Source: DAINRZ01 sp964634885
GTDB lineage: Bacteria > Bacteroidota > Ignavibacteria > Kapaibacteriales > UBA2268
Direction of reading: 5' to 3'
DNA length: 64,000 bases
Assembly (NCBI GenBank): GCA_964634885.1
Contig: CAZWLN010000006.1
Span: forward strand, 62,001-126,000
The notes under the pieces are model-generated. The model had not been told where the DNA came from. It searched no databases and saw only the letters and a list, made by a program, of their open reading frames with translations. Shown here in pieces: positions 52,524 through 60,486 of this stretch (position 1 is the first letter of the stretch; every line of letters begins with the position of its first letter). The position numbers and the translations under genes were made by a program.

Positions 52524-54053
52524 TCAGGGCATCTCAATGGCAACGATCCTCGACTGTTCCTTGTACTTGACATGGAGCAGAACAGCCTGGCCCTTGCTCT
52601 TCGATTCCAGTACACTTTTCAGTTCCCTGACAGAATTGACAGCCTGCTTGTCAACTTTATATATTACGCCGTCGGCTGAGAGCCTCCTGTTAAATGCTAT
52701 GCCGTACCTGTCCACAGCGGATATATACACCCCATCCTCGATGTCGAATTTTTCCTTCTGGGTTTTGTTCAGAGGCTCCACCGAGAAGCCCAGTTTGTCG
52801 AACTTGTAATTGGCATCTTCTCCGTCATCCCTGTCGGGTGAACCTTTCACCGGCTCGTTCGAAGCAATTGCCTGGTCGGTTCTCGGCATCAGTTTAACTT
52901 TCTTGTTCATTTTCCTGCCGTCGCGCCAGAGTGTAACGTTCAGGTAGTCACCTGCTTTTTTCTTAGCGACCTGTCCCTGCAGTTCATTGGGAGCAGACAC
53001 TTTCTTACCGTCAACTTCGAGGATGATGTCCCCCATTTCGATGCCTGCTTCCTTAGCGGAGCTTTCGGGCAGCACGCCCTGCACCAGGACGCCGGTAACC
53101 TCGTCGAGTCCGACAGACTTGGCAAGTACTTCGTCCACGATGTCGATGGTAACTCCGATATATCCCCTGTCAACTTTACCGTCTTCCATCAGGTCGAGAA
53201 TGACTGCTTTGGTCAGGTCCACGGGAATGGCAAAGCCGTACCCCATGTAACCGCCGGTTTTGGTGGCAATGGCCGAATTGATGCCGACGAGGCTGCCTTC
53301 GAGGTTAAAGAGGCCGCCGCCGCTGTTACCCGGGTTAATGGCAGCGTCGGTCTGGATGAAATTCTCGACAGAGTACCCGCCTTTGCCTCTGCCGAGGGAG
53401 AGCGATCCCCTGCCGATGGCGCTGATGATGCCTCCGGTGATGGTATGTGTCAGGCCGAGGGGATTGCCCACTGCAAGCACCATGTCGCCTACGCGGACAT
53501 TGTCCATCGTGGCGAAATGAGCAACAGGCAGGTTCCTGGCCTCAATCTTAATCACTGCTATGTCAGTCAACGGGTCATTGCCGATGAGTGTAGCTTTATA
53601 CTCTTTCTGGTCGTTGGTAGTCACCTTGATTTCTTTGGCGTTCTCCACGACGTGGTTATTGGTAACGATGTATCCGTCTCCGGTGATTATCACACCCGAG
53701 CCGCCGCCTTCGCTCTGCTGGGGGCCGTTGTCGCCGAAGGGGTTGCCGTAGAACTCGAAGAAATCTTTAAAGTCATCGGAGAATGGATTGTTAGACTGGC
53801 CAGATACTTCGAATATCACGCTAACGCTGACCACTGTGGGAATGACAGCGTCGCTGACTGCTCTGTAAGCATCATTTATCGCCTTAACCTGGTCGTTCAT
53901 TTTTACCGGAGGCTGTCCCGCCCCGATGTTGTCCCTTGCAAACAGTACATTGACCATACCGGGACTGATTGTGAGCATCAACACCAAAGCTCCCAAAAAC
54001 ATTGCTCCTGCGACACCGAATGTTGCCATTACTCTGCGATTCATATCTTTCAT
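52524..54053 (-). CDS. htrA: Periplasmic HtrA/Deg-family serine protease with PDZ domains
   Basis: The 509-residue product has an N-terminal membrane anchor (about 8-32), a trypsin-like domain with the triad His134 (VTNNHVVE), Asp164 (PLTDIAVIK) and Ser244 (NPGNSGGG), a first PDZ domain (about 290-390: GYIGVTIDIVD, AGIEMGDIILEVDGKKV), and a degenerate second PDZ-like region (about 420-509). HtrA proteins degrade or refold misfolded envelope proteins, and here may serve the many exported proteins in the window. Two ATG codons (54053 and 54044) follow GGGAG at close and normal spacing respectively. Confidence 0.94.
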   Translation of the reverse strand: MKDMNRRVMATFGVAGAMFLGALVLMLTISPGMVNVLFARDNIGAGQPPVKMNDQVKAINDAYRAVSDAVIPTVVSVSVIFEVSGQSNNPFSDDFKDFFEFYGNPFGDNGPQQSEGGGSGVIITGDGYIVTNNHVVENAKEIKVTTNDQKEYKATLIGNDPLTDIAVIKIEARNLPVAHFATMDNVRVGDMVLAVGNPLGLTHTITGGIISAIGRGSLSLGRGKGGYSVENFIQTDAAINPGNSGGGLFNLEGSLVGINSAIATKTGGYMGYGFAIPVDLTKAVILDLMEDGKVDRGYIGVTIDIVDEVLAKSVGLDEVTGVLVQGVLPESSAKEAGIEMGDIILEVDGKKVSAPNELQGQVAKKKAGDYLNVTLWRDGRKMNKKVKLMPRTDQAIASNEPVKGSPDRDDGEDANYKFDKLGFSVEPLNKTQKEKFDIEDGVYISAVDRYGIAFNRRLSADGVIYKVDKQAVNSVRELKSVLESKSKGQAVLLHVKYKEQSRIVAIEMP

Positions 54054-54188
54054 ACTCCCTGAGTATTGTTTAGAAATATACAATTTACAAATGGGTAGAA
54101 CGAAAAAATGATTTAAAAAGTGTTATCGGAAAATATTGTATAAATAGTAATAAAATTATGGGAATAAGTAAACTATTGCCGAAGTATT

Positions 54189-55514
54189 CTAAGAATTTAT
54201 ATTCTTTACTGCCAGCAGCAGATTGGAAGCCCCTTTACGGTACTTGTAACCGATGCCGAAGTCGAGAGTCCTGATTGACGATGATTTTTGGTATGCATCC
54301 ATAAGGTCTTTCTGCCTGTGGCCTGCAAACAGCCCGATAGGCCCTGAGTATGAGCCATACAGCTTAATATTCCATGAAGAGCGGTTGAAGTACCTGTAAG
54401 GGATGCCGGAATCATCCTGTAAAATCATCATGCTGGAGCCGAGGATGTAATCCCTGATTGTAGCGAAATATCTTTCATGCATCAGGTAGGAAGCAGCTTT
54501 CAGGTAAGTGGTATTGCTGCGGAAACGCTTCAGGTAGCCCATCAGCGGTGAGTTCTTTTTCAGGCCGTCGTCCGACAGGTTCACGGACATATACTGCACC
54601 TTTTTTAATTTGTTGTTACGGTCTTTGAACAGGATCTCCACTCCGGAGGCGCCTTCGCTCCTGCCTTCCGTCCTGTACTCAGGGGCGCCATCTTTGCCGA
54701 TTCCGAAATACCTGACGTCAAGTATTACGTTACCCGTTCTTACGATGAATACCATCAGGGTCGGCAGCACACCGTCAAGCTGGTTGTTTCCGAAGTCGTT
54801 TTTCATTTTCTTGGTAATGAAAAAACTCAGGCTCAGGACGTCCCTCAAGGACCTGTTCACACTCGCAATGTACCTGGCTGTCAGGGAGTCGCTGCTGCAT
54901 ATCCTCAGAGAGGGCATGGTTCCGACCTTCTCCAGGCCGATCATAATGTATTCTTTAGCATTGGGAAAGAACAGGCACGAGTGAAGGAAATCAGGCCCGC
55001 TGAAGGGATAGAACACAGTCCTGGCCTGGTTGTCCAGTCCGGCCAGTTCCTTGTCCCTGAAGTCCACAATTTTCCTGAATTTATTCTCAGCGAGCGAAGC
55101 CCAGCGTTTGTCTGCTGTTTCCGCATACCTTTGCCAGGAAGGAAAGCGCTCACAGGCAGACCATTCATTGCTGTAAAGCTGCGGCAATCCGGCGAGGTAA
55201 CGGGCCATATTATTGTAGCCGGTACTCGAGGCTTTGTCGTATTTATTATCTGAGCTGTCTGCTCCGTCAGTTACAGCCAGTGTCGCATCGCGCCCATCTT
55301 CGGTGCCGGCGGCAGCCATGGCGCTGCTGTCTGTAGCGGCTGACGATTGTTTGTCGGGTACCACGGCAGCAGATACTTCGGAAGCATTAGCCTTTCCACT
55401 TTGGTCAATCTTGTCCAGGACAAATATTAATACAAAAAGCGGAATAATTGAAAGGAAGATTGCACTGACGACAATCTGTGGAATATCCCTGAGCGTTATG
55501 TTTGAAAGAGCCAT
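54189..55514 (-). CDS. Membrane-anchored envelope protein of unknown function, paralogue of the next gene
   Basis: The 441-residue product has one N-terminal membrane helix (about 13-33), a low-complexity Ala/Ser/Asp linker (about 40-90), then a domain of about 340 residues found also in the neighbouring gene: YLAG, FRDKELAGL, VFYPFSGPDFLHSCLFFPNA, IGLEKVGTMPSL, SLSFFITKKMKNDF, LDGVLPTLMVFIVRTG, TYLKAASYLMH, LQDDSGIPYRYFN. The domain is probably in the periplasm. I recognise no family. ATG 55514 is preferred over a TTG at 55553. It lies 86 bases after the lipoprotein paralogue on the same strand. Confidence 0.8.
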   Translation of the reverse strand: MALSNITLRDIPQIVVSAIFLSIIPLFVLIFVLDKIDQSGKANASEVSAAVVPDKQSSAATDSSAMAAAGTEDGRDATLAVTDGADSSDNKYDKASSTGYNNMARYLAGLPQLYSNEWSACERFPSWQRYAETADKRWASLAENKFRKIVDFRDKELAGLDNQARTVFYPFSGPDFLHSCLFFPNAKEYIMIGLEKVGTMPSLRICSSDSLTARYIASVNRSLRDVLSLSFFITKKMKNDFGNNQLDGVLPTLMVFIVRTGNVILDVRYFGIGKDGAPEYRTEGRSEGASGVEILFKDRNNKLKKVQYMSVNLSDDGLKKNSPLMGYLKRFRSNTTYLKAASYLMHERYFATIRDYILGSSMMILQDDSGIPYRYFNRSSWNIKLYGSYSGPIGLFAGHRQKDLMDAYQKSSSIRTLDFGIGYKYRKGASNLLLAVKNINS

Positions 55515-55600
55515 AATTCCATTACACTTTTGCCTGCCATTAGCGCAGGCCAATCTTTAGGAAATATATCAACTACAATAAACCAGAAACGAACCATATC

Positions 55601-56854
55601 CTATTTTCTTTTGGCAACCATCATGTTTGACCGGCCTTTGTTGTGCTGGTACCCGATGCCGAATCCGAGTTTCCGGACTCCGGACGAATCCTTGTAAACC
55701 TGTGCCAAATCGGGCTGTTGCCTACTCTGGAACATATTTATAGGTTTGTCGTAATGTCCGTAAAATGTGAGATCCCATTTTGACTGATTGAAAAACTTCA
55801 TAGGTATTCCGGAGTCATCCTGAACCACATAGCGGCTTTGAGCAAGGATGAGGCTCCTGATGTTGGCGAACTCGGCGTCGTTGTGCATCAGGTAGGACGC
55901 TGCCTTAAGATAGGTAGTTACAGTACCCATTTTTTTTATGAATTGGTAAAAAGGACTGTTGGGCTTCAAAGAACCGTCAGCCAGGTTTTTTGAGAAATAG
56001 TACAGCTTTTTGAATTTTCCGCCCTGGTCTTTCAGCGTAATCTCCACACCCGTTGTTTTCTGGAACTGGTCTGTGGCGAAGGAAACGATTTCACCATTGG
56101 CGTCGATGCGTGCGCCTTTGATGTCTGCTACGTCGTGTCCGGTCCTTACTGCGAACACTAAGAGTATTGGTAGAATGCCGTCCAGTTCCTTAGCCTTGAA
56201 GTCAACCTTCATGTCCTTAGTAATGAAGAAACTGATGGAAAGGACAGTGTTAATAGAGCTTTTCATATTATTGAAATACTTGATCATGGCAGAGTCGCCT
56301 TCCATGTTCTGTACCCCGGGGAGTGAACCGACTTTCTCCAGCCCAATCAGTACAAGCATTTCCGCATCCGGGAAGAAAGTAACGGCGTGAAGTACATCCG
56401 GGCCGCCAAAGGGGTAAAACAGGATTTTTGTCCTGCTGTTGATCTCAGACAATTCTTTGTCCCTGAAAGTTTCATAGGGTTTGAGCCTGCCGGCTTCCAG
56501 CGATTTCCATTTTGATTTCATCTGCTTCGAATAGGTTTTCCAGGCAGAACTGTCTTCATATTTTGTAATCTCATTGCGAGTACCCTGTTTGTTCCCTGCA
56601 AGGAACTGAGCCACGGAGTTACGGCTGGTGTTTATCGGCACAGTTTCGATGTTAATATCTTTTTCGGGCGGCAGGGCTTCAGGCACAGGGTCTTCGCTCA
56701 GGTCCTTATTGTCGAGGTTAACGGGGTTAATTCCCGTATCGCTTTCGTTAGCTGTTCGGGTTGTAACAGTCGCCGGCCTGTTGCTTTCCTTTTTACAACC
56801 GGCGAAGGAAGATGCCAGAAGGCACAATAAAGCAATAGTCAGTACTTTTTTCAT
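55601..56854 (-). CDS. Lipoprotein envelope protein of unknown function, paralogue of the gene after it
   Basis: The 417-residue product has a lipoprotein signal with lipobox FAGC (Cys about residue 20), a Thr/Asn-rich linker (about 25-75) and the same domain as the preceding entry: FLAG, FRDKELSEI, LFYPFGGPDVLHAVTFFPDA, IGLEKVGSLPGV, SISFFITKDMKVDF, LDGILPILLVFAVRTG, TYLKAASYLMH, VQDDSGIPMKFFN. Its N-terminal anchor is thus a lipid rather than a membrane helix. The ATG at 56854 lies one base after the TAA of the permease gene, indicating coupled translation. Function unknown. Confidence 0.82.
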   Translation of the reverse strand: MKKVLTIALLCLLASSFAGCKKESNRPATVTTRTANESDTGINPVNLDNKDLSEDPVPEALPPEKDINIETVPINTSRNSVAQFLAGNKQGTRNEITKYEDSSAWKTYSKQMKSKWKSLEAGRLKPYETFRDKELSEINSRTKILFYPFGGPDVLHAVTFFPDAEMLVLIGLEKVGSLPGVQNMEGDSAMIKYFNNMKSSINTVLSISFFITKDMKVDFKAKELDGILPILLVFAVRTGHDVADIKGARIDANGEIVSFATDQFQKTTGVEITLKDQGGKFKKLYYFSKNLADGSLKPNSPFYQFIKKMGTVTTYLKAASYLMHNDAEFANIRSLILAQSRYVVQDDSGIPMKFFNQSKWDLTFYGHYDKPINMFQSRQQPDLAQVYKDSSGVRKLGFGIGYQHNKGRSNMMVAKRK

Positions 56855-56855
56855 A

Positions 56856-58187
56856 TTAATCTTTTGCTATGGTTTTGGAATGATTGCCGCTTGCGTAGTA
56901 GAATATCAGGCCTGCCAGAACAGTTGCAAGGCCGGAAACAGATTCTACGGTCTTGTTGAAAAGAAGATAGGTAAGTATCCACAGGTTCAATGCAATGAAC
57001 AGTAATGGAACCACGGGATAGCCCCAGGTTTTATAGCTGTGTTCACTGTTTTTGTTCCTGTGCCTGTACACGAAGAGTCCGGTCACCGTCAGTAGCGTGA
57101 ACAGGTTCAGCGTAAAACCGGCATAGTTAAGGACGACCTCGAACGAGGAGGAGTAAATGAAGATCAGCGTAATGGCTGACTGGAAAAGGATGCACCTCGT
57201 AGGTACATCATTCTTGTTGTTCTTAGAAAAGAACGACATTACCCTGATGTCTTTCGCCATAGCCTGTATTACCCTTGGGCCGACGAAAACCATAGCGCTG
57301 ATGGTAGAGATCAGGAGCGTTGCAATTACCAGCCCCATGACGTTGCCGCCGGTGGAGCCGAATATGTTCCTGGCGCTGATCAGGCCGACTTCTACTTTTC
57401 CGGTAAGGCTTCCGTCCGCATTCACCGAGACGAATTCACTTATTGGGGTTGTGTAAAGAAATATATAGTTGATGAGTGCATAGAGCGCCATTACAACTAC
57501 CGTACCGATGAAAAGGGCCCTGGGAACATTCCTGGCAGGCGCCTCGATCTCTGATGCAATATATGTAGCGGCGTTCCAGCCGGAATAGGAATAGGTAACG
57601 AAGATGAGGGAAATTGCAAAGAAATTGCCTGTAATGTGCCCGAGATCGCCTGTTTTGGGCATTATCGATATATCCTGAGGCACAGCGATTAAAAAGCCGG
57701 CTATGATAAATACAAGTATCAATAATACTTTCACAGTGGTAAATATAACCTGGAAGGCGCTGCCTGTTTTCAGGTTGAAGGAATGTACCAATGTGATGAG
57801 TACAACAATGGCTGCGGCTGTGTGGACGATTGGGAGTTCCGGGAAGACACCGTTAAGGTAACTGCCGAAGGCGATTGCAGCCAGGGCAATCGGGGCCGAA
57901 AAACCTACAATCAGCGATACCCAGCCGGCGAGAAAGCCTACGGCGGGATGATATATCCTTGAAAGGTAATAATACTCGCCGCCCGAGTGAGGCATGGCCG
58001 AAGCAAGCTCACCGTAGGAGAGAGCGCCGAAAAGGGCAAGGACGCCGCCTACTACCCAGAGCATAATCAAGGGGAATCCGGACTGTATTACTGCAGCCTG
58101 GAACCCAATGCTGGTAAACACTCCCGTACCGATGATGTTAGCTATTACGACAGCAACTGCAGTTATCAAACCAACTTTCTTCTTCAC
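56856..58187 (-). CDS. APC-family amino acid permease
   Basis: The 443-residue product has twelve predicted membrane helices and the APC-family opening VIANIIGTGVF (about residues 14-24), the substrate-binding helix break found in amino acid/polyamine transporters. Further family phrases are YGELASAMPHSGGEYYYL (about 58-75), SYSGWNAATYIASEI (about 199-213) and PRVIQAMAKD. It should import amino acids or related amines by proton coupling or exchange; the substrate is unknown. GTG 58187 is the start, with AGGT about 5 bases upstream. It leads directly into the lipoprotein paralogue gene. Confidence 0.9.
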   Translation of the reverse strand: MKKKVGLITAVAVVIANIIGTGVFTSIGFQAAVIQSGFPLIMLWVVGGVLALFGALSYGELASAMPHSGGEYYYLSRIYHPAVGFLAGWVSLIVGFSAPIALAAIAFGSYLNGVFPELPIVHTAAAIVVLITLVHSFNLKTGSAFQVIFTTVKVLLILVFIIAGFLIAVPQDISIMPKTGDLGHITGNFFAISLIFVTYSYSGWNAATYIASEIEAPARNVPRALFIGTVVVMALYALINYIFLYTTPISEFVSVNADGSLTGKVEVGLISARNIFGSTGGNVMGLVIATLLISTISAMVFVGPRVIQAMAKDIRVMSFFSKNNKNDVPTRCILFQSAITLIFIYSSSFEVVLNYAGFTLNLFTLLTVTGLFVYRHRNKNSEHSYKTWGYPVVPLLFIALNLWILTYLLFNKTVESVSGLATVLAGLIFYYASGNHSKTIAKD

Positions 58188-58318
58188 TTCTACCTGACTG
58201 AAATTTAATCAAAAAACAATTGTGCAAAATACCTCATTTCTGCCTAATACAAAAGACATTTAGCACTTGCACCAAAGCAATTTACGTTTACTGTAATTTA
58301 ATTTTCCAATCGTGAAGA

Positions 58319-58627
58319 CTATTTTTTTTCGGGCTTGTTCAGTTCCCTCTGGTTTCTCTCACGTACACTATCCATGATTGCCATGAACTCCTCGGGATTG
58401 CTCTTGAAATCCGTATAGTCATCGATGAAGGACTCCCGGTCATAGCCATTGCTTTCGTAGAGTTTGTCGATTTCTTTCCCGGCTTTTGCACTGTCGGGAT
58501 AGAGTTCCCTGATTATGAGTATCTCCCTGTATGTCTCGATGAACTTCTCTTTTTTGTCCTCGAACAGGAAGCATGAATTCAATGTAACTGATAATAATGC
58601 TATTAATAATAAAAGTCTTTTTTTCAT
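58319..58627 (-). CDS. Small lipoprotein, DUF4296-like
   Basis: The 102-residue product has a lipoprotein signal with lipobox LNSC (Cys about residue 18) followed by a helical, charged domain: FIETYREILIIRELYPDSA, YDRESFIDDYTDFKSNPEEFMAIM. The order (helix, S/D-E-F, Y..Y/F..NPEEF) resembles the small DUF4296 lipoproteins of Bacteroidota, whose role is unknown; the assignment is tentative. ATG 58627 has GGAG about 6 bases upstream. It is a single-gene unit between the permease and the peroxiredoxin. Confidence 0.75.
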   Translation of the reverse strand: MKKRLLLLIALLSVTLNSCFLFEDKKEKFIETYREILIIRELYPDSAKAGKEIDKLYESNGYDRESFIDDYTDFKSNPEEFMAIMDSVRERNQRELNKPEKK

Positions 58628-58788
58628 ATCTTTCTCCAATTTCCAACAGCAAAATTATCGTATATTCCTGAAAAGACAAAGAGTAATAGTAATTATATTA
58701 TTATTTTTTTTTATTTTTTTTTCTCAGGCCACAAAGGATGAGGGCGAACCGGAGTCCGCCCCGTTCAATCTATGTAAGGAATTGTATT

Positions 58789-59442
58789 CTAATCTTTGTC
58801 GTCCACCGACTTGTAGCAGAACCACCAGTCATAGTTATCATAGCGTCCCTGTTTGTATTTGGCCGCTTTGATGTCAGTTGCAGGCGGAACTATTACTTTG
58901 TCGCCGATGAGTTCGTTATTGGGCCAGTTGGCAGGCATTGCAACCATGTTCTTGTCTGCGACCTGGAAAGCCCTGATCATCCTTAGCAATTCGTCGAAAT
59001 TCCTGCCGACTTCCTGGGGATAGAACAGTATTGACCTGATCTTTGCCTCCGGATCCACAATGTAAACAGCCCTTACTGTATTATTGCCTTTTTGGGGATG
59101 GACAAGCCCCAGCCGTTTTGCGAAATCGCCGTTGTCGGCGATTATGGGGAACTGTATTTCGGTTTTCAGGTTGTCCTTGATCCATTCGACCCATTTTATA
59201 TGTGAGAATACCTGGTCGATGCTGAGGCCGATCAATTCCGTGTTCAGTTTCCTGAATTCTTCGTACCTTTTCTGGAAGGCGTAGAACTCTGTGGTACATA
59301 CGGGAGTGAAATCGGCAGGATGGCTGAAGAGTATGAACCATTTGCCTGCCAAGTCCTTAGGCAGTTTCATTTTTCCATGTGTAGTCTGCAATTCAACTTC
59401 CGGAAAATTGTCTCCGAGCATTGGAATTCTTTCGTTATCCAT
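58789..59442 (-). CDS. Peroxiredoxin, Prx6 type with extra C-terminal cysteine
   Basis: The 217-residue product has the peroxidatic motif HPADFTPVCTTEF (Cys49) and the family phrases IGLSIDQVFSHIKWVEWI and DPEAKIRSILFYPQEVGRNFDE. The C-terminus carries WWFCYK (Cys209). This pattern resembles the archaeal-type Prx6 subfamily rather than strict 1-Cys Prx6. It reduces hydrogen peroxide and organic peroxides in the cytosol. An AGGAGGT ribosome site precedes ATG 59442. It is the third gene of the perR-dps-peroxiredoxin unit, 20 bases after dps. Confidence 0.93.
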   Translation of the reverse strand: MDNERIPMLGDNFPEVELQTTHGKMKLPKDLAGKWFILFSHPADFTPVCTTEFYAFQKRYEEFRKLNTELIGLSIDQVFSHIKWVEWIKDNLKTEIQFPIIADNGDFAKRLGLVHPQKGNNTVRAVYIVDPEAKIRSILFYPQEVGRNFDELLRMIRAFQVADKNMVAMPANWPNNELIGDKVIVPPATDIKAAKYKQGRYDNYDWWFCYKSVDDKD

Positions 59443-59462
59443 TTTATATACCTCCTATTATT

Positions 59463-59939
59463 TTATACTTTAAGAAATGATGAATACATCCAAACAAGTT
59501 TTTCCTGTTCGCGGATATAGTCGGACATCTGTGCGTTTGTTCCTTCGTCGTCAACTTCTGCCGACAGTTTGAGTATTTCCCTCTCGATTATGAGTATCGA
59601 CTTCAGGCTGTCGAGGATCGATTTTACGCATCCGGCGCCGTCGCTGTAATTGACAGCTTCCCTGATGTCAGAGTTGTCTATGTAATCTTTGAATGAATGT
59701 AAGGGTACACCGCCGAGTGTAAGTATCCTTTCAGCCACTTCATCGATCTTCAGCTGAAGATCTGTGTATAGCTCTTCGAATTTGAGGTGCAGTTCGAAGA
59801 ATTTCTCACCTTTGATGTTCCAGTGGAAACCTCTTGTATTTTGGTAGAACATCTGGTAGTCAGACAACAGGCGGTTCAGTTTGTCAACCAATACTTTTGA
59901 GTCTTTGTCTGAGAGTCCGATTCTATTTAATTCTTTCAT
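59463..59939 (-). CDS. dps: Dps-family DNA-binding, iron-storing protein
   Basis: The 158-residue product is a four-helix ferritin-like Dps protein. The inter-subunit ferroxidase site is His39 (RGFHWNIKG), His51, Asp66 and Glu70 (HLKFEELYTDLQLKIDEVAERI), with the spacing of known Dps proteins. Dps dodecamers oxidise Fe2+ with hydrogen peroxide, store the iron and can coat DNA in stress. The ATG at 59939 is one base after the perR stop codon, with GGAG upstream, so it is coupled to perR. Peroxide control through the PerR-type regulator is likely. Confidence 0.95.
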   Translation of the reverse strand: MKELNRIGLSDKDSKVLVDKLNRLLSDYQMFYQNTRGFHWNIKGEKFFELHLKFEELYTDLQLKIDEVAERILTLGGVPLHSFKDYIDNSDIREAVNYSDGAGCVKSILDSLKSILIIEREILKLSAEVDDEGTNAQMSDYIREQEKLVWMYSSFLKV

Positions 59940-59940
59940 T

Positions 59941-60372
59941 TTAATTCTCCTTATTATTATTGAAGTTACCGATAATATTCAGATTTATCTCCCTGATTTC
60001 GAATCCGGGAATTTCTTTCTTTTTCAAATATTCATGTATTATTTCAGCCAGTTCTTCATCATGGAAGTCAACAAGCTTTTTGGTGTCTTCGCAGACCAGG
60101 TGGAAGTGCTCCCCTGTTTCAATGTCGTAATGTTTTATGTTGTCGCCGGAATGGAGGCATTTTACCAGTCCGCATTTCTCGAGCCAATCGAGAGTATTAT
60201 AAACTGTTGCCAGGGAAATCGTGGGGAAGTCCTCTTTTACATATTTGTATAACTCGTCCGGTGTCGGATGTGTACGGTGTCCGTACAGAGCCTCGAGAAC
60301 GACAATCCTCTGGTGAGTGGCTTTCAAGCCGCTGTCGTTTAACTTTTTCACTATTTTATCATAATTTTTCAT
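59941..60372 (-). CDS. perR: PerR-like Fur-family regulator lacking structural zinc cysteines
   Basis: The 143-residue product is a Fur-family repressor with a winged helix (ATHQRIVVLEAL to SLATVYNTLDWLEKCGLV). The regulatory metal site aligns with PerR by spacing: His35, Asp83, His89, His91 and Asp102. The last is Asp as in PerR, not Glu as in Fur, which favours a peroxide sensor. Cys94 (HLVCEDTKKL) is the only remnant of the structural zinc site: its partner is Thr97, and no CxxC follows at the C-terminus. It heads the operon with dps and peroxiredoxin and has a PerR-box-like sequence upstream. Confidence 0.88.
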   Translation of the reverse strand: MKNYDKIVKKLNDSGLKATHQRIVVLEALYGHRTHPTPDELYKYVKEDFPTISLATVYNTLDWLEKCGLVKCLHSGDNIKHYDIETGEHFHLVCEDTKKLVDFHDEELAEIIHEYLKKKEIPGFEIREINLNIIGNFNNNKEN

Positions 60373-60397
60373 AATTATATTTATAAACGTTATTATT

Positions 60398-60412
60398 TTA
60401 GAATTATTTTAA
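60398..60412 (-). promoter_or_regulatory. Candidate PerR box
   Basis: On the minus strand TTAAAATAATTCTAA differs from the Bacillus PerR box (TTATAATNATTATAA) at two of fifteen positions. It lies 26 bases upstream of the perR start and could mediate autoregulation of the operon. The region is AT-rich, so chance similarity is possible. Confidence 0.4.
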
Positions 60413-60424
60413 TCTATTTTAAAA

Positions 60425-60461
60425 ATAATAAAAAAGGCTGTCTTTTTACGAACAGCCTTTT
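60425..60461 (-). terminator. Terminator of the beta-helix surface-protein gene
   Basis: AAAAGGCTGT (60432-60441) and ACAGCCTTTT (60452-60461) form a perfect 10-bp stem. Read on the minus strand, a T-rich tail follows. It lies 26 bases after the stop of the surface-protein gene. Confidence 0.85.
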
Positions 60462-60486
60462 GTCAGACTTTATATTCAGATAGATA

